Shown one piece after another: positions 20,772-28,040 of a DNA stretch of 28,040 nt (positions are counted from its first letter, which is position 1; each line of letters starts with the position of its first letter). The position numbers and the translations under genes were made by a program. The notes under the pieces were generated by a model. That model worked only from the letters and a program-made list of their open reading frames with translations. It did no database searches and had not been told where the DNA came from. The stretch is from a virus, in the IMG/VR virus record IMGVR_UViG_3300031787_000661, positions 1 through 28,040 of that record; one strand, written 5' to 3'.

Positions 20772-21695
20772 ATGCGTGTATTGTGGCACGTGCAGCAATA
20801 TCTCCCAAAGGCGAAGTCAGGGTCGGAATGGAACGCACACGAAATCAACAAGTGGTTAATGGAGCGTGGCCATCTCGTCAAGGTCATGACCTCCGCAATG
20901 AACAATGAGTACTATGAGTACGAAGGAATACCCGTTTTTAATCGCTCACATGATTGGTACTTTCACCATGATTGGGCGGATGTAATTTTCACACAATTAG
21001 ATTTTGCAGCAGATGTGGCAGAGGACTGCAAAAAGACAAAGAAGCCGGCCGTATGGTTTGCTCACAATACTTTCAATTACATATCCGTCAGACGGAATCA
21101 GCATATAAACGTGGTTTACAATTCCTATTGGGGGAGTGAACACGGAAAATATCCCAACAATTCATTCATACTTCAACCGCCTGTGAATATTGACCATTAT
21201 AGGGTTGAACGTGGGGAAGAAATAACGCTAATCAATCTCAATCGAAATAAGGGAGCCGAACTATTTTATGAGGTGGCACAAATGATGCCCGAATACAAGT
21301 TCTTGGCAGTACAAGGCGGCTATGGGGAACAGATTTACAAAGGGTTACAAAATGTAACCTTTTTGGCGAATCAGCCCGACATTAGGAATGCATACAAGCG
21401 CACAAAGATACTTTTGATGCCATCGCAGTATGAGAGTTGGGGAAGAACGGCAACGGAAGCAATGGCATCGGGAATACCTTGCATTGTAAGTGACTTACCG
21501 GCATTAAGGGAGAATTGTGGGGATGCAGGAATTTATTGCAGCCCTGACCGACCTCATCAATGGGTGAAGGCCATACAAAATGTGATGAATAATTACGAAC
21601 TTTGCAGTAGGGCGGCATTTGACAGGGCAGAGCAGTTAAGGCCGCATGATAAATTAATAAACTTTGAACAATGGGTAACTACTCTTTTACAATAG
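20772..21695 (+). CDS. Family 4 glycosyltransferase (GT-B)
   Basis: 307 residues from MRVLWHVQQYLPKAKSGSEW, the standard GT4 start with the acceptor-side loop. The C-terminal domain carries ILQPPVNIDHYRV and the conserved GT4 donor block KILLMPSQYESWGRTATEAM, ASGIPCIVSDLPALRENCGD with the E-x7-E pair binding the nucleotide sugar. GTG at 20751 is a possible earlier start. The gene sits between the capsid terminator and the connector gene, an unusual place, so it is a moron-like insertion that may glycosylate the capsid or modify host surface sugars. Overlaps the connector gene by 25 nt. Confidence 0.85.
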   Translation: MRVLWHVQQYLPKAKSGSEWNAHEINKWLMERGHLVKVMTSAMNNEYYEYEGIPVFNRSHDWYFHHDWADVIFTQLDFAADVAEDCKKTKKPAVWFAHNTFNYISVRRNQHINVVYNSYWGSEHGKYPNNSFILQPPVNIDHYRVERGEEITLINLNRNKGAELFYEVAQMMPEYKFLAVQGGYGEQIYKGLQNVTFLANQPDIRNAYKRTKILLMPSQYESWGRTATEAMASGIPCIVSDLPALRENCGDAGIYCSPDRPHQWVKAIQNVMNNYELCSRAAFDRAEQLRPHDKLINFEQWVTTLLQ

Positions 21696-22201
21696 ATTCG
21701 CAAATCACAGAGGTAAGCTATGCGGAGCCGGTAACGCTTGCAGAAGCGAAACTATACATTAGAGTTAGCCATACAAGCGAAGATGCGCAGGTATCGCAGT
21801 TGATTAGTTCTGCCCGAAAGATAATCGAAGATGCAGCAGGTATCAGCGTAATAACAAAGCAGGTGAAGGTATGGTTCAGCAACAAAGGAGGTGCCTATCA
21901 ATTGCCATACGGCCCTATCACTTCCGATATTACATTGTACGATGATTATACCGGTACAATCCTAACTGACAAACGAATCATAGGCGGTAATTATCCCCGA
22001 ATTACTTTTCCACAGATAGAGAACATGAGAGCGGAATATACGGTAGGTTATACCCATGTGCCGGCTGCGTTAAAGTTCGCTATTCTTGACCAGGTGAATC
22101 ATATGTACGAAAATAGGGGGGCAGGTGCAGAAGGTATGGGCATTTGTGAGAAAGCATGGAGAGCGTGTCAGCAGTTCACCCGTCAATCGCCAATACTATG
22201 A
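21671..22201 (+). CDS. Head-tail connector (HK97 gp6-like)
   Basis: 176 residues. The text VTLAEAKLYIRVSHTSEDAQ, VSQLISSARKIIEDAAGISV, then AALKFAILDQVNHMYENRGA matches the helical gp6/gp15-type adaptor that extends the portal ring and prepares it for the tail. The alternating short strand insert (WFSNKGGAYQLPYGPITSDI) is usual. The ATG is inside the glycosyltransferase gene. Position, next to head closure and gp10-like genes, supports the call. Confidence 0.8.
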   Translation: MGNYSFTIDSQITEVSYAEPVTLAEAKLYIRVSHTSEDAQVSQLISSARKIIEDAAGISVITKQVKVWFSNKGGAYQLPYGPITSDITLYDDYTGTILTDKRIIGGNYPRITFPQIENMRAEYTVGYTHVPAALKFAILDQVNHMYENRGAGAEGMGICEKAWRACQQFTRQSPIL

Positions 22202-22539
22202 GGTTAAAAGGTACAAGACCGAATTATCTGTCTGCAGAATTACTGCATGAGCCGATTGGTGTGTTACAACCTACACAGGTGAGCGATGGTGAGGGGGGTT
22301 ATACGGTTACCTATGCGAATACTGCCACCATTTGGGGTATGTTTATTCCGCTTGGTGATAGCCGTTCTTTGATTGCAGCGCAGGTAAGTTACACGGCATC
22401 CGCTACTGTATTCGTGCGCTACCCCCTTACAATCGATCAAACCTACAGATTAGAAATAAGCGGTGAGCAATACACCATTCATTCTATTACGAATGTTGAG
22501 AATAAGGATGAATATTTGGAAATACAAATCTTTAAGTAA
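22198..22539 (+). CDS. Head-tail joining / head-closure protein
   Basis: 113 residues from MRLKGTRPNY at 22198, where ATGA overlaps the previous stop; an upstream in-frame start at 22156 is less likely. Beta-rich, with VLQPTQVSDGEGGYTVTYAN, IWGMFIPLGDSRSLIAAQVS, FVRYPLTIDQTYRLEISGEQ, YTIHSITNVENKDEYLEIQI, the pattern of the phage head-tail joining family (SPP1 gp16-like). It forms the ring below the connector that keeps the packaged DNA inside. Confidence 0.8.
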   Translation: MRLKGTRPNYLSAELLHEPIGVLQPTQVSDGEGGYTVTYANTATIWGMFIPLGDSRSLIAAQVSYTASATVFVRYPLTIDQTYRLEISGEQYTIHSITNVENKDEYLEIQIFK

Positions 22540-23123
22540 TGGCCGAATTCAGCATGAATTTAGTGGGGGGCAAGGCGGTTAGAAAGATGTTTGACATTGC
22601 TGCTGAACGTATGGGTCCAGGTCTTAATAACTTGATGTCGCAATCAGCATTGAACATTGAACGCAATGCAAAGCGGATGGCACCTGCTAACTTTGGTAAG
22701 TTACGGCAAAGCATAAAGCATAACATCGGTGAGCCGTTGATGAAATCGGTTTATTCGGATATCGGGTATGCTGCTTATGTAGAGTTCGGCACAAAGAAAA
22801 AGGCAATGAGCCACCCGATACATAATGGATTCGCTGCCTATGCTGCACAATTCAGGGGGAAAGGTAAAGGCGATTACGGGGATATGATACTTGCACTTTT
22901 ACTCTATGTAAGGCGTAATAAGTTAGCAGGAACTTACAAAGTAAAATCAAGAAGAAGGCAAGGAAATAGAGATCAAAGATTGTCGGAAGATTTGAGGGTA
23001 GCTGAAAGAATGGCCTACTTTATACTTAAAAACGGCATCAAGCCACAACCATTCCTTATCCCTGCCTATCTTGATGAAAGACCGAAACTGATTAAGCGGA
23101 TTCAAAACTTGTTGCGCAAATGA
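22539..23123 (+). CDS. HK97 gp10-like tail completion protein
   Basis: 194 residues. Opening MAEFSMNLVGGKAVRKMFDI, then SQSALNIERNAKRMAPANFG, KLRQSIKHNI and IGYAAYVEFGTKK: the typical gp10 pattern of N-terminal helix, charged AKR.AP..tG.L..SI and AaYVEfGT. Residues ~85-150 (RGKGKGDYGDMILALLLYVR, RNKLAGTYKVKSRRRQGNRD) are a lysine/arginine-rich insert that makes it longer than the family norm (~120-140 aa). Overlaps both neighbours. It acts in tail completion at the head-tail joint. Confidence 0.8.
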   Translation: MAEFSMNLVGGKAVRKMFDIAAERMGPGLNNLMSQSALNIERNAKRMAPANFGKLRQSIKHNIGEPLMKSVYSDIGYAAYVEFGTKKKAMSHPIHNGFAAYAAQFRGKGKGDYGDMILALLLYVRRNKLAGTYKVKSRRRQGNRDQRLSEDLRVAERMAYFILKNGIKPQPFLIPAYLDERPKLIKRIQNLLRK

Positions 23124-23536
23124 TAATGAAAAACCCTGCCATACCGATTAAACAATGGTTAGTTACTCAACTGGCTGCCTATACCTACATTGATGTTTAC
23201 GATGCAATGGTGCCTGCAAATGAGCCGGCTGAATACATTACCATAACAGGTAGAACATCCGGGCAGGAGGAAGGGAAGGAAGGGTATATCAACATGGTTT
23301 CCGTCAACATAGATATAACAACGAAAAGTAGTAACTTTGGCTTCAAGAGGGCGGAGCAAATAGCGGAAGCGGTAATGGGTGCGATAAATAGTGATACGGT
23401 GGTTGTGTTACCTGTAGGATGGGATTGTAAGAATGTGGTATTGGCATCGGTAACTAACTTGGAGGACTTGGATCCATTTGATAACACTTTTCGTGTAATT
23501 TTGCGGTATGAATTTATAATTTCACAAACACAATAA
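23120..23536 (+). CDS. Tail terminator / completion protein
   Basis: 138 residues. Pattern PIKQWLVTQLAAYTYIDVYD, AEYITITGRTSGQEEGKEGY, then VSVNIDITTKSSNFGFKRAE, QIAEAVMGAINSD and FRVILRYEFII is the alpha/beta fold (DUF3168-like) that caps the tail tube at its upper end and joins it to the head. Translation can begin at 23120 or the Met two codons later (MKNPAIP); the first forms the ATGA overlap. A -7-like TAATTTTG (23496-23503) with TTTG 15 nt upstream near its end may add transcription of the tube gene. Confidence 0.7.
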   Translation: MIMKNPAIPIKQWLVTQLAAYTYIDVYDAMVPANEPAEYITITGRTSGQEEGKEGYINMVSVNIDITTKSSNFGFKRAEQIAEAVMGAINSDTVVVLPVGWDCKNVVLASVTNLEDLDPFDNTFRVILRYEFIISQTQ

Positions 23537-23538
23537 AT

Positions 23539-23979
23539 ATGAGTTACACTTTTGTAAATGCGAGGGACATCATCCTTCAACTGGATTTCGACAGAAACGG
23601 TAGTTTTCAGACCGTTGCCTGCCTTACATCAAACTCAATGGAGATCACCCGTGATGCCATTGATGCCGATAGTAAGTGTGGAGATGAGCAACTTCCCGGT
23701 AATTCCGTAAGTCAGACAATCAGTTGTAGTGGAAATGCCATTGACCAAACAGGTAGCGGTAGCCGTGAAAGCTATGACCGTTTGTATTCCATGCTCGTTA
23801 ACCGTGATTCTATTCCTGCCCGTTTTGGCCCTGCTTCCCCTGTATCCGGCGACATCGTGTATAGCGGTAACATCTTTGTTACTTCGCTTTCATTGGATGC
23901 AACTGACAAAGACCTGCTGAAATTCGATGCGGAGTTCCAGGTTCAGAATGCTCCACTTACCCAAACCAAGACCTACTAA
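23539..23979 (+). CDS. Major tail (tube) protein
   Basis: 146 residues. Beta-rich with SYTFVNARDIILQLDFDRNG, TVACLTSNSMEITRDAIDAD, VSQTISCSGNAIDQTGSGSR, ESYDRLYSMLVNRDSIPARF, YSGNIFVTSLSLDATDKDLL, KFDAEFQVQNA, the arrangement of TP901-1-type tail tube proteins, which stack as hexamers around the tape measure. It follows the tail terminator and precedes the chaperone pair, as expected for a siphovirus. Confidence 0.82.
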   Translation: MSYTFVNARDIILQLDFDRNGSFQTVACLTSNSMEITRDAIDADSKCGDEQLPGNSVSQTISCSGNAIDQTGSGSRESYDRLYSMLVNRDSIPARFGPASPVSGDIVYSGNIFVTSLSLDATDKDLLKFDAEFQVQNAPLTQTKTY

Positions 23980-23982
23980 TTT

Positions 23983-24336
23983 ATGCCCGTACCATTTGAG
24001 TTAAAAACTTCAACGGGCAGCGTTAGTTTACTTTGGAATAACTGGGCGATGCACCGATTCTGCGAAATGAATGGCAACTTGCCAATAGGTAAGATGTTGG
24101 AGATGTACGATGGGCAATCCTTAACCTTTAAGCACGTTATTACAATGGTGCAGGCGGCAAGTGAGGGAGCCGGCAAGGTGATAAGCGAAAGGGAAGCATC
24201 GCAGTTGATTGATGAGGGTGGTGGATTGCAGTTCACAGGATCGCAGGTACTTGAATTCATTCAGTACACTATGAAAGCAATGGTACCTGATATACCTGCT
24301 GATAAAAACGTACCGGAGGAAGAAAAAAAAAGTTAA
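23983..24336 (+). CDS. Tail assembly chaperone (G part)
   Basis: 117 residues: LLWNNWAMHRFCEMNGNLPI, GKMLEMYDGQSLTFKHVITM, VLEFIQYTMKAMVPDIPADK, ending ...EEEKKS. It has the small helical look of tail assembly chaperones that coat the tape measure before tube polymerisation. The last codons GAA AAA AAA AGT TAA lie on a run of nine A (24323-24331), the site where a fraction of ribosomes should slip by -1 into the next frame, producing the longer GT form. Confidence 0.75.
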   Translation: MPVPFELKTSTGSVSLLWNNWAMHRFCEMNGNLPIGKMLEMYDGQSLTFKHVITMVQAASEGAGKVISEREASQLIDEGGGLQFTGSQVLEFIQYTMKAMVPDIPADKNVPEEEKKS

Positions 24337-24653
24337 ACCACCGGGACAAGACTTGGGATGAGGTTATAATTCTCGCCATTGAATCGGGCCTAACTATTGA
24401 GCAGTTTTGGTCTATTCGGTGGCGAGATTTTTTATTATATCGCAAAGCGTATGAAGCGAAGCAGTTAGCGGAATGGCAGAGGACGAGGTTGATAGCGTAT
24501 GTGATGTACTGCACCAACACCGACACGAAGGGGCGCAAAAGCATAACAGATTTCTTACCTTTGTCAACGGATGAAGTACCGGATAGAGGGGAGAGATTGA
24601 CACAAGAGCAGTTCATCGAAAATATGAAGAAATTATCAGAAGCATTAAAATAA
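24330..24653 (+). CDS. Tail assembly chaperone extension (T part), made by -1 frameshift
   Basis: Open frame of 107 codons with no early ATG, reached by slipping back one base on A_AAA_AAA (24324-24330). It reads KLNHRDKTWDEVIILAIESG, LTIEQFWSIRWRDFLLYRKA, YEAKQLAEWQRTRLIAYVMY and ends LTQEQFIENMKKLSEALK. The text TIEQFWS.RWRDFLLYRKAY is typical of the T domain, which binds tail tube subunits. The fusion with the G part would be ~223 residues. It ends just before the tape measure, the standard place for this frameshifted pair. Confidence 0.75.
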   Translation, partial: KLNHRDKTWDEVIILAIESGLTIEQFWSIRWRDFLLYRKAYEAKQLAEWQRTRLIAYVMYCTNTDTKGRKSITDFLPLSTDEVPDRGERLTQEQFIENMKKLSEALK

Positions 24654-24657
24654 AGCA

Positions 24658-26286
24658 ATGGCACCGGAAAAACTCGAAATATTAATTAGTGCGGACAATA
24701 AGAAAGCCATTGCAGCCATTAAGGAAACTATCCTATCTCTTGATGGGGTTGAGAAATCAGCAGGTAATAGTGGTAAAGGAGTAAAGAAGTTGGGTACTGA
24801 CTTTACTGGAATGAGTAGAGTTATACAGGATTTGCCGTATGGTTTTAATGCTATATCGAACAACTTAACTCAATTAGTTCCTGCTGCCGGTGCTGCCGGG
24901 CTTGCCTTTTCAGGTATTGTTGCAGCTTTATCATTTGCTCAAATAGGGTTAGCGAACTGGACAAGGGGGTCGAAGGATGCTTCCGATGCAATGCAAGCAC
25001 AAACTAAATCAATAACTGATTTTAACATAAAGGTTTATGATGTAAAGGATGCCTTCAATTCAGCAAGGGCAGGAGTATTAAGTAAAAAAGAAGCACTTGA
25101 TAAGTATAATGATAGTTTAGGTAGTAGCATAGGTTATGCAAATAGCATACAGGAAGCGGAGGAATTAATGGTCAAAAATACTGCAACGGTTGTAAAAGCT
25201 ATGCAGTTGAGGACACAAGCAAACGTATTTCAAGCAAAAGCAGCAGAGTTAAATGCAAGATTGGTAAGTGGAGAGATGTTTGATTTTGATAAAGATTGGA
25301 TAGAATTTGCTATGAACGCAACAAAGTCCTTCTTTAAGAACATGAATCTTGCAGAAACTGTTTCAAATGATGTAAACAAATCACTCACACAACAAAACTT
25401 CCTTTTAGATTCAGCTAATAAGCTGAATGAACAAGCTATACAATTAGAGAAAACATTAGCAGGTTCAAGAACAAAGCCGGGAGGCGCAGCTGACACAACA
25501 AAAGCAGAAATAGATGCTTATGTAAAAGCACAAAAAGAACTTGAATACTATAATAATTTAATAGTAGAACAAACTGCCCTTAATAGGTTAAAAGCAACTA
25601 TGGGTAGGTTAGAAACTGGGACGGTAGATAGTGCAGGCATTAACCTTCCCCAACAAAGAGACATAACCAACATTCAGTTAACCACTACTGCTAACAACAC
25701 ATTAACCAAAGCACTTGGAGAACAATCAATGGCTTTGAGTATGTTAAAGTTAAAGAAGGATGAAGCATTCGCAGCAGATACTGCAAACTACTTAACGCAA
25801 TCAATGACTGGAATGTTCAATGCTATGATTAACGGTCAAAGCATTGGTACTGCATTGGGCGATATGTTCAAAAGGTTAGCGGTTGATATTGCAATGGCAG
25901 CAGCGAAGGCGGCAATATTTCAGGGTATTATGTCTGCATTAACTATGGGGGGAAGTGCTGCATTTAAAGGCGGTCAAGCAGTAGGGGCATCATTAATGGG
26001 TGGTACAGTTGGTGGTGGTAAGAAAGGCGGTGGGTTCCTTTCACTTCTTGGCAAACTTCTCGGTTTTGCTGAAGGTGGTACCGTTACAGGCCCCCGTTCT
26101 GGTTATCCGGTGATGTTACACGGTACAGAGCATATCGTAAGACCCGACCAAATGCGGTCAATAATCGCATCAGCATCGCAGATGGGTGGAGGCAATAGCA
26201 GAGTAGTGGTGGAGGGTGTAGTGAGAGGTAACGATATATGGCTTTCACAAAGTAGAACCAATACATTCAGAGCATTAACAACCTAA
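24658..26286 (+). CDS. Tail tape measure protein
   Basis: 542 residues. Begins MAPEKLEILISADNKKAIAA and contains long helical stretches (NKSLTQQNFLLDSANKLNEQ ...) and hydrophobic segments near 75-95 (AGAAGLAFSGIVAALSF) and ~420-435 (AAKAAIFQGIMSALTMG), with a Gly-rich C-terminal region FAEGGTVTGPRSGYPVMLHG, a repeated feature of tape measures. By the usual ~1.5 A per residue this length suggests a short tail of very roughly 80 nm (inference). The hydrophobic segments would enter the host membrane at DNA delivery. Confidence 0.85.
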   Translation: MAPEKLEILISADNKKAIAAIKETILSLDGVEKSAGNSGKGVKKLGTDFTGMSRVIQDLPYGFNAISNNLTQLVPAAGAAGLAFSGIVAALSFAQIGLANWTRGSKDASDAMQAQTKSITDFNIKVYDVKDAFNSARAGVLSKKEALDKYNDSLGSSIGYANSIQEAEELMVKNTATVVKAMQLRTQANVFQAKAAELNARLVSGEMFDFDKDWIEFAMNATKSFFKNMNLAETVSNDVNKSLTQQNFLLDSANKLNEQAIQLEKTLAGSRTKPGGAADTTKAEIDAYVKAQKELEYYNNLIVEQTALNRLKATMGRLETGTVDSAGINLPQQRDITNIQLTTTANNTLTKALGEQSMALSMLKLKKDEAFAADTANYLTQSMTGMFNAMINGQSIGTALGDMFKRLAVDIAMAAAKAAIFQGIMSALTMGGSAAFKGGQAVGASLMGGTVGGGKKGGGFLSLLGKLLGFAEGGTVTGPRSGYPVMLHGTEHIVRPDQMRSIIASASQMGGGNSRVVVEGVVRGNDIWLSQSRTNTFRALTT

Positions 26287-26287
26287 T

Positions 26288-28040
26288 ATGGCATACGGGA
26301 AGAAATATACATTTTCTGCAATCAGCAAGTCAGGGTTAACCTATGATGCTGAAATTTGGGAAAATGATTACACAGGTTCCGTGTATAGCGTAGCCACAGG
26401 AAATAGTCCATTTTTGTTAGAGTGCCTTGCTTCCGGTGATGATCCTTTTCAGCCCGTACTTCCTACACTATTTACCATAAGAGCCGATTTTACCGACTTT
26501 ACAGGCCCATATCCCGACCTTGTTTCAACAGACGATAAAAAGTACTATGTAAGATTTTCGGCCAATGGTGGCACTTATTTTATATGGCAGGGCTATGTAT
26601 TGATGGATAGTATTAGCATAGCTTTTACAACGGGCAGGAACTTTGTTGATATTATTTGCGTGGATGGGTTAGGATTGCTCAAATCAGTACCATACGTTCC
26701 TACATCTGCAAATATCAATACATCTGAATCACTACTGCAAATCATTCGCAACTGCTTAAAGAATATTGAATTTCCGGTGCAGTACTATATCAATTCGGCA
26801 ATCAATTACTATGCAACGGCACATAGTACATCAACATCATACATTCGCAATACTCACATCTTCCCTGCCCGTTGGACTAATAGCGATTATACTTATAAGA
26901 ACTGCTATGATGTACTCGAAGATATTTGCATTGCTCACGGTGCGCAAATATATCAATCGGGTGGGGAATGGTGGATAACTTCCGTAAATGAAAGAGCATC
27001 CGATACTATTCGTGTATTCCGTACAGATGGGGTATCTTCTACAGATACCTTATCGAATGTGCCTATAAATAGAACTATTCAGCCGTATCAAGATAATGGT
27101 TCAGTACCATTTTACTTTGTAGAAAATAGCCAAACCAAAATAATCAAAAAGTCATTTAATTCGCTTGAACTTACCGGAGAATTAAAGTACCCTGAAAATA
27201 CAGTTGACAATGGTAACATGGCATTGCTTACTTCCGGTATTCCGACAAATTGGAGTAGAACATTGGGAAGTGGTGGCACTTTTACGATGGGGCCTGAAAG
27301 CGGTGTATATGGTGCAAGGTTTACATCCGGAAGTACTCAATCAACATTTACTGCCTTGTCATGCGGCCTTGTAAGTGAAGGAGATATTTTAGAAATAGAG
27401 TTCCAATGTATTACTGCATCAACTGGCGACATGGAAATAGGGATAAGCGTTACAAGCGGTGCCACCGTGTATGCTTGGGGGAGATTGGTATCGGGTGCGC
27501 CTGAATGGTTCAATAGTTTTCTATATTTTGAAGAACCGAAAAACAATACAGCGTTAGAAACTAAAACTATTATCACAAATCCATCGCCAATTACAGGAAC
27601 TTTATCAATAGAATTTAGGGTAACATCGGCAGGTATATCCAATATGTTTGTTGCGAATGTGAAAAGAAAAGCAAAGTCAGTGTATGGCCCTAAACAAGTT
27701 TTATTTAATCAAACGGCAAGTAATCAGTATAAGAAACAAATAACAACTCCTATAGGTAATCAGTTTCCGTTACTAAACGTAACGCAACTGCAATCGCTTT
27801 TATCTATAACAGACAATGCTTTAACTGGATTCACTCGATTCGGCATTAGCGGAAGTTATTCAAACCTTGCCACATTGCTATTCAGTCAGTTATACAATAT
27901 CTACGCAAAGGCGAATATCAATATGCAGTTCACCCATTACAACTTATTTACAGGTACATACGTTGCAGGGTTATTGCATACAATAGGGGTAGAGGATCCA
28001 TCCGGTGTTATTAATGTTAATTCATCAAGATTCATTTTAG
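26288..28040 (+). CDS. Distal tail/baseplate protein, 3' end outside window
   Basis: Open from the ATG at 26288 to the window end (584 codons, no stop). Begins MAYGKKYTFSAISKSGLTYD, AEIWENDYTGSVYSVATGNS, PFLLECLASGDDPFQPVLPT, LFTIRADF, a sequence type I associate with the distal tail protein of Bacteroidota siphoviruses. The middle part has IYQSGGEWWITSVNERASD, and then a region rich in Thr, Ser, Asn (e.g. FTSGSTQSTFTALSCG) with beta character, as in proteins that bind the host surface. It follows the tape measure, where Dit/Tal proteins lie. Receptor binding is inference. Confidence 0.75.
   Translation, partial: MAYGKKYTFSAISKSGLTYDAEIWENDYTGSVYSVATGNSPFLLECLASGDDPFQPVLPTLFTIRADFTDFTGPYPDLVSTDDKKYYVRFSANGGTYFIWQGYVLMDSISIAFTTGRNFVDIICVDGLGLLKSVPYVPTSANINTSESLLQIIRNCLKNIEFPVQYYINSAINYYATAHSTSTSYIRNTHIFPARWTNSDYTYKNCYDVLEDICIAHGAQIYQSGGEWWITSVNERASDTIRVFRTDGVSSTDTLSNVPINRTIQPYQDNGSVPFYFVENSQTKIIKKSFNSLELTGELKYPENTVDNGNMALLTSGIPTNWSRTLGSGGTFTMGPESGVYGARFTSGSTQSTFTALSCGLVSEGDILEIEFQCITASTGDMEIGISVTSGATVYAWGRLVSGAPEWFNSFLYFEEPKNNTALETKTIITNPSPITGTLSIEFRVTSAGISNMFVANVKRKAKSVYGPKQVLFNQTASNQYKKQITTPIGNQFPLLNVTQLQSLLSITDNALTGFTRFGISGSYSNLATLLFSQLYNIYAKANINMQFTHYNLFTGTYVAGLLHTIGVEDPSGVINVNSSRFIL

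Noticed and set aside
20741-20908. ATG-started basic ORF (MKKRERKKAKN...) after the capsid terminator
   Set aside because: Runs in another frame across the start of the GT4 gene. The poly-A stretch at 20758-20764 made me consider a frameshifted start, but GT4 enzymes normally start at the MRVLW position, so no extra gene is needed.
24269-24664. 131-aa ORF on the minus strand
   Set aside because: Antisense to the frameshifted chaperone extension, whose sequence and position are typical; the antisense product has no domain.
1-28040. CRISPR array, insertion sequence or integrase attachment site
   Set aside because: No regularly spaced identical repeats with unique spacers, no transposase or integrase, and no long terminal inverted repeats were seen. 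The shared ends at 1211/1332 and 1524/1671 are explained better as tRNA-like acceptor and T-arms.

Overview
The window is part of the genome of a tailed phage (siphovirus type) that infects, or is integrated in, a member of the Bacteroidota. The evidence is an HK97-type head and tail module, start codons with no Shine-Dalgarno sequence in front of them, promoter-like TTTG-N19/21-TAnnTTTG pairs, and many short genes of kinds I associate with Bacteroidota phages. I see no integrase, lysis gene or DNA polymerase here. Both ends cut genes: a metallophosphoesterase at the left and a tail/baseplate protein at the right.

Layout. 1-1212 (+): end of an early cluster (metallophosphoesterase, small HExxH zincin). 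1211-4019 (-): a leftward cluster of small genes: a small HTH-like protein, several unknowns, a DnaA-domain-IV-like gene broken by an in-frame TGA, two tiny single-span membrane proteins (31 and 55 aa), and two degenerate tRNA-like RNAs with identical ends. 4020-4102: divergent control region. 4103-10630 (+): DNA-metabolism module: RecT-like annealing protein, a tRNA-like gene with a D-loop insertion, a DUF7352-like protein, a probable 2OG-Fe(II) oxygenase, an SSB-like protein, a C5-cytosine methyltransferase with a second long gene overprinted in another frame, a VRR-NUC-like nuclease, and a primase/polymerase-helicase fusion. 10631-10995: terminator, then a gene-free block of repeated TGCAAATTTGCA-like motifs around an AT-rich core, ending in a rightward promoter (candidate replication origin or late-operator region). 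10996-15452 (+): small-terminase-like gene, then an island of glycosyltransferases, methyltransferases and small genes lying before the large terminase. 15433-28040 (+): large terminase, portal, minor head protein, prohead protease, major capsid, terminator, a GT4 glycosyltransferase, connector and head-closure proteins, gp10-like and tail terminator proteins, tail tube, tail assembly chaperone with -1 frameshift extension, tape measure, and a distal tail/baseplate protein.

Most rightward genes overlap by a few bases (ATGA, TAATG), so they are probably translated as coupled operons. The genes describe a virus that recombines and primes its own DNA, methylates and possibly oxidises bases or another target, and carries an unusual number of sugar- and methyl-transfer enzymes inside its packaging and head genes. 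Those enzymes may decorate virions or alter host surface glycans.

The items I consider most worth checking are: (1) the methyltransferase and the overprinted ORF, both of which look like real conserved proteins; (2) the 148-nt tRNA-like RNA at 1524-1671, which can be drawn as an outer cloverleaf with a circularly permuted inner tRNA joined through the anticodon stem; (3) the TGA-interrupted DnaA-like gene; (4) the repeat block at 10698-10945; and (5) the 2OG oxygenase candidate. All family names come from reading motifs by eye; no database search was possible.
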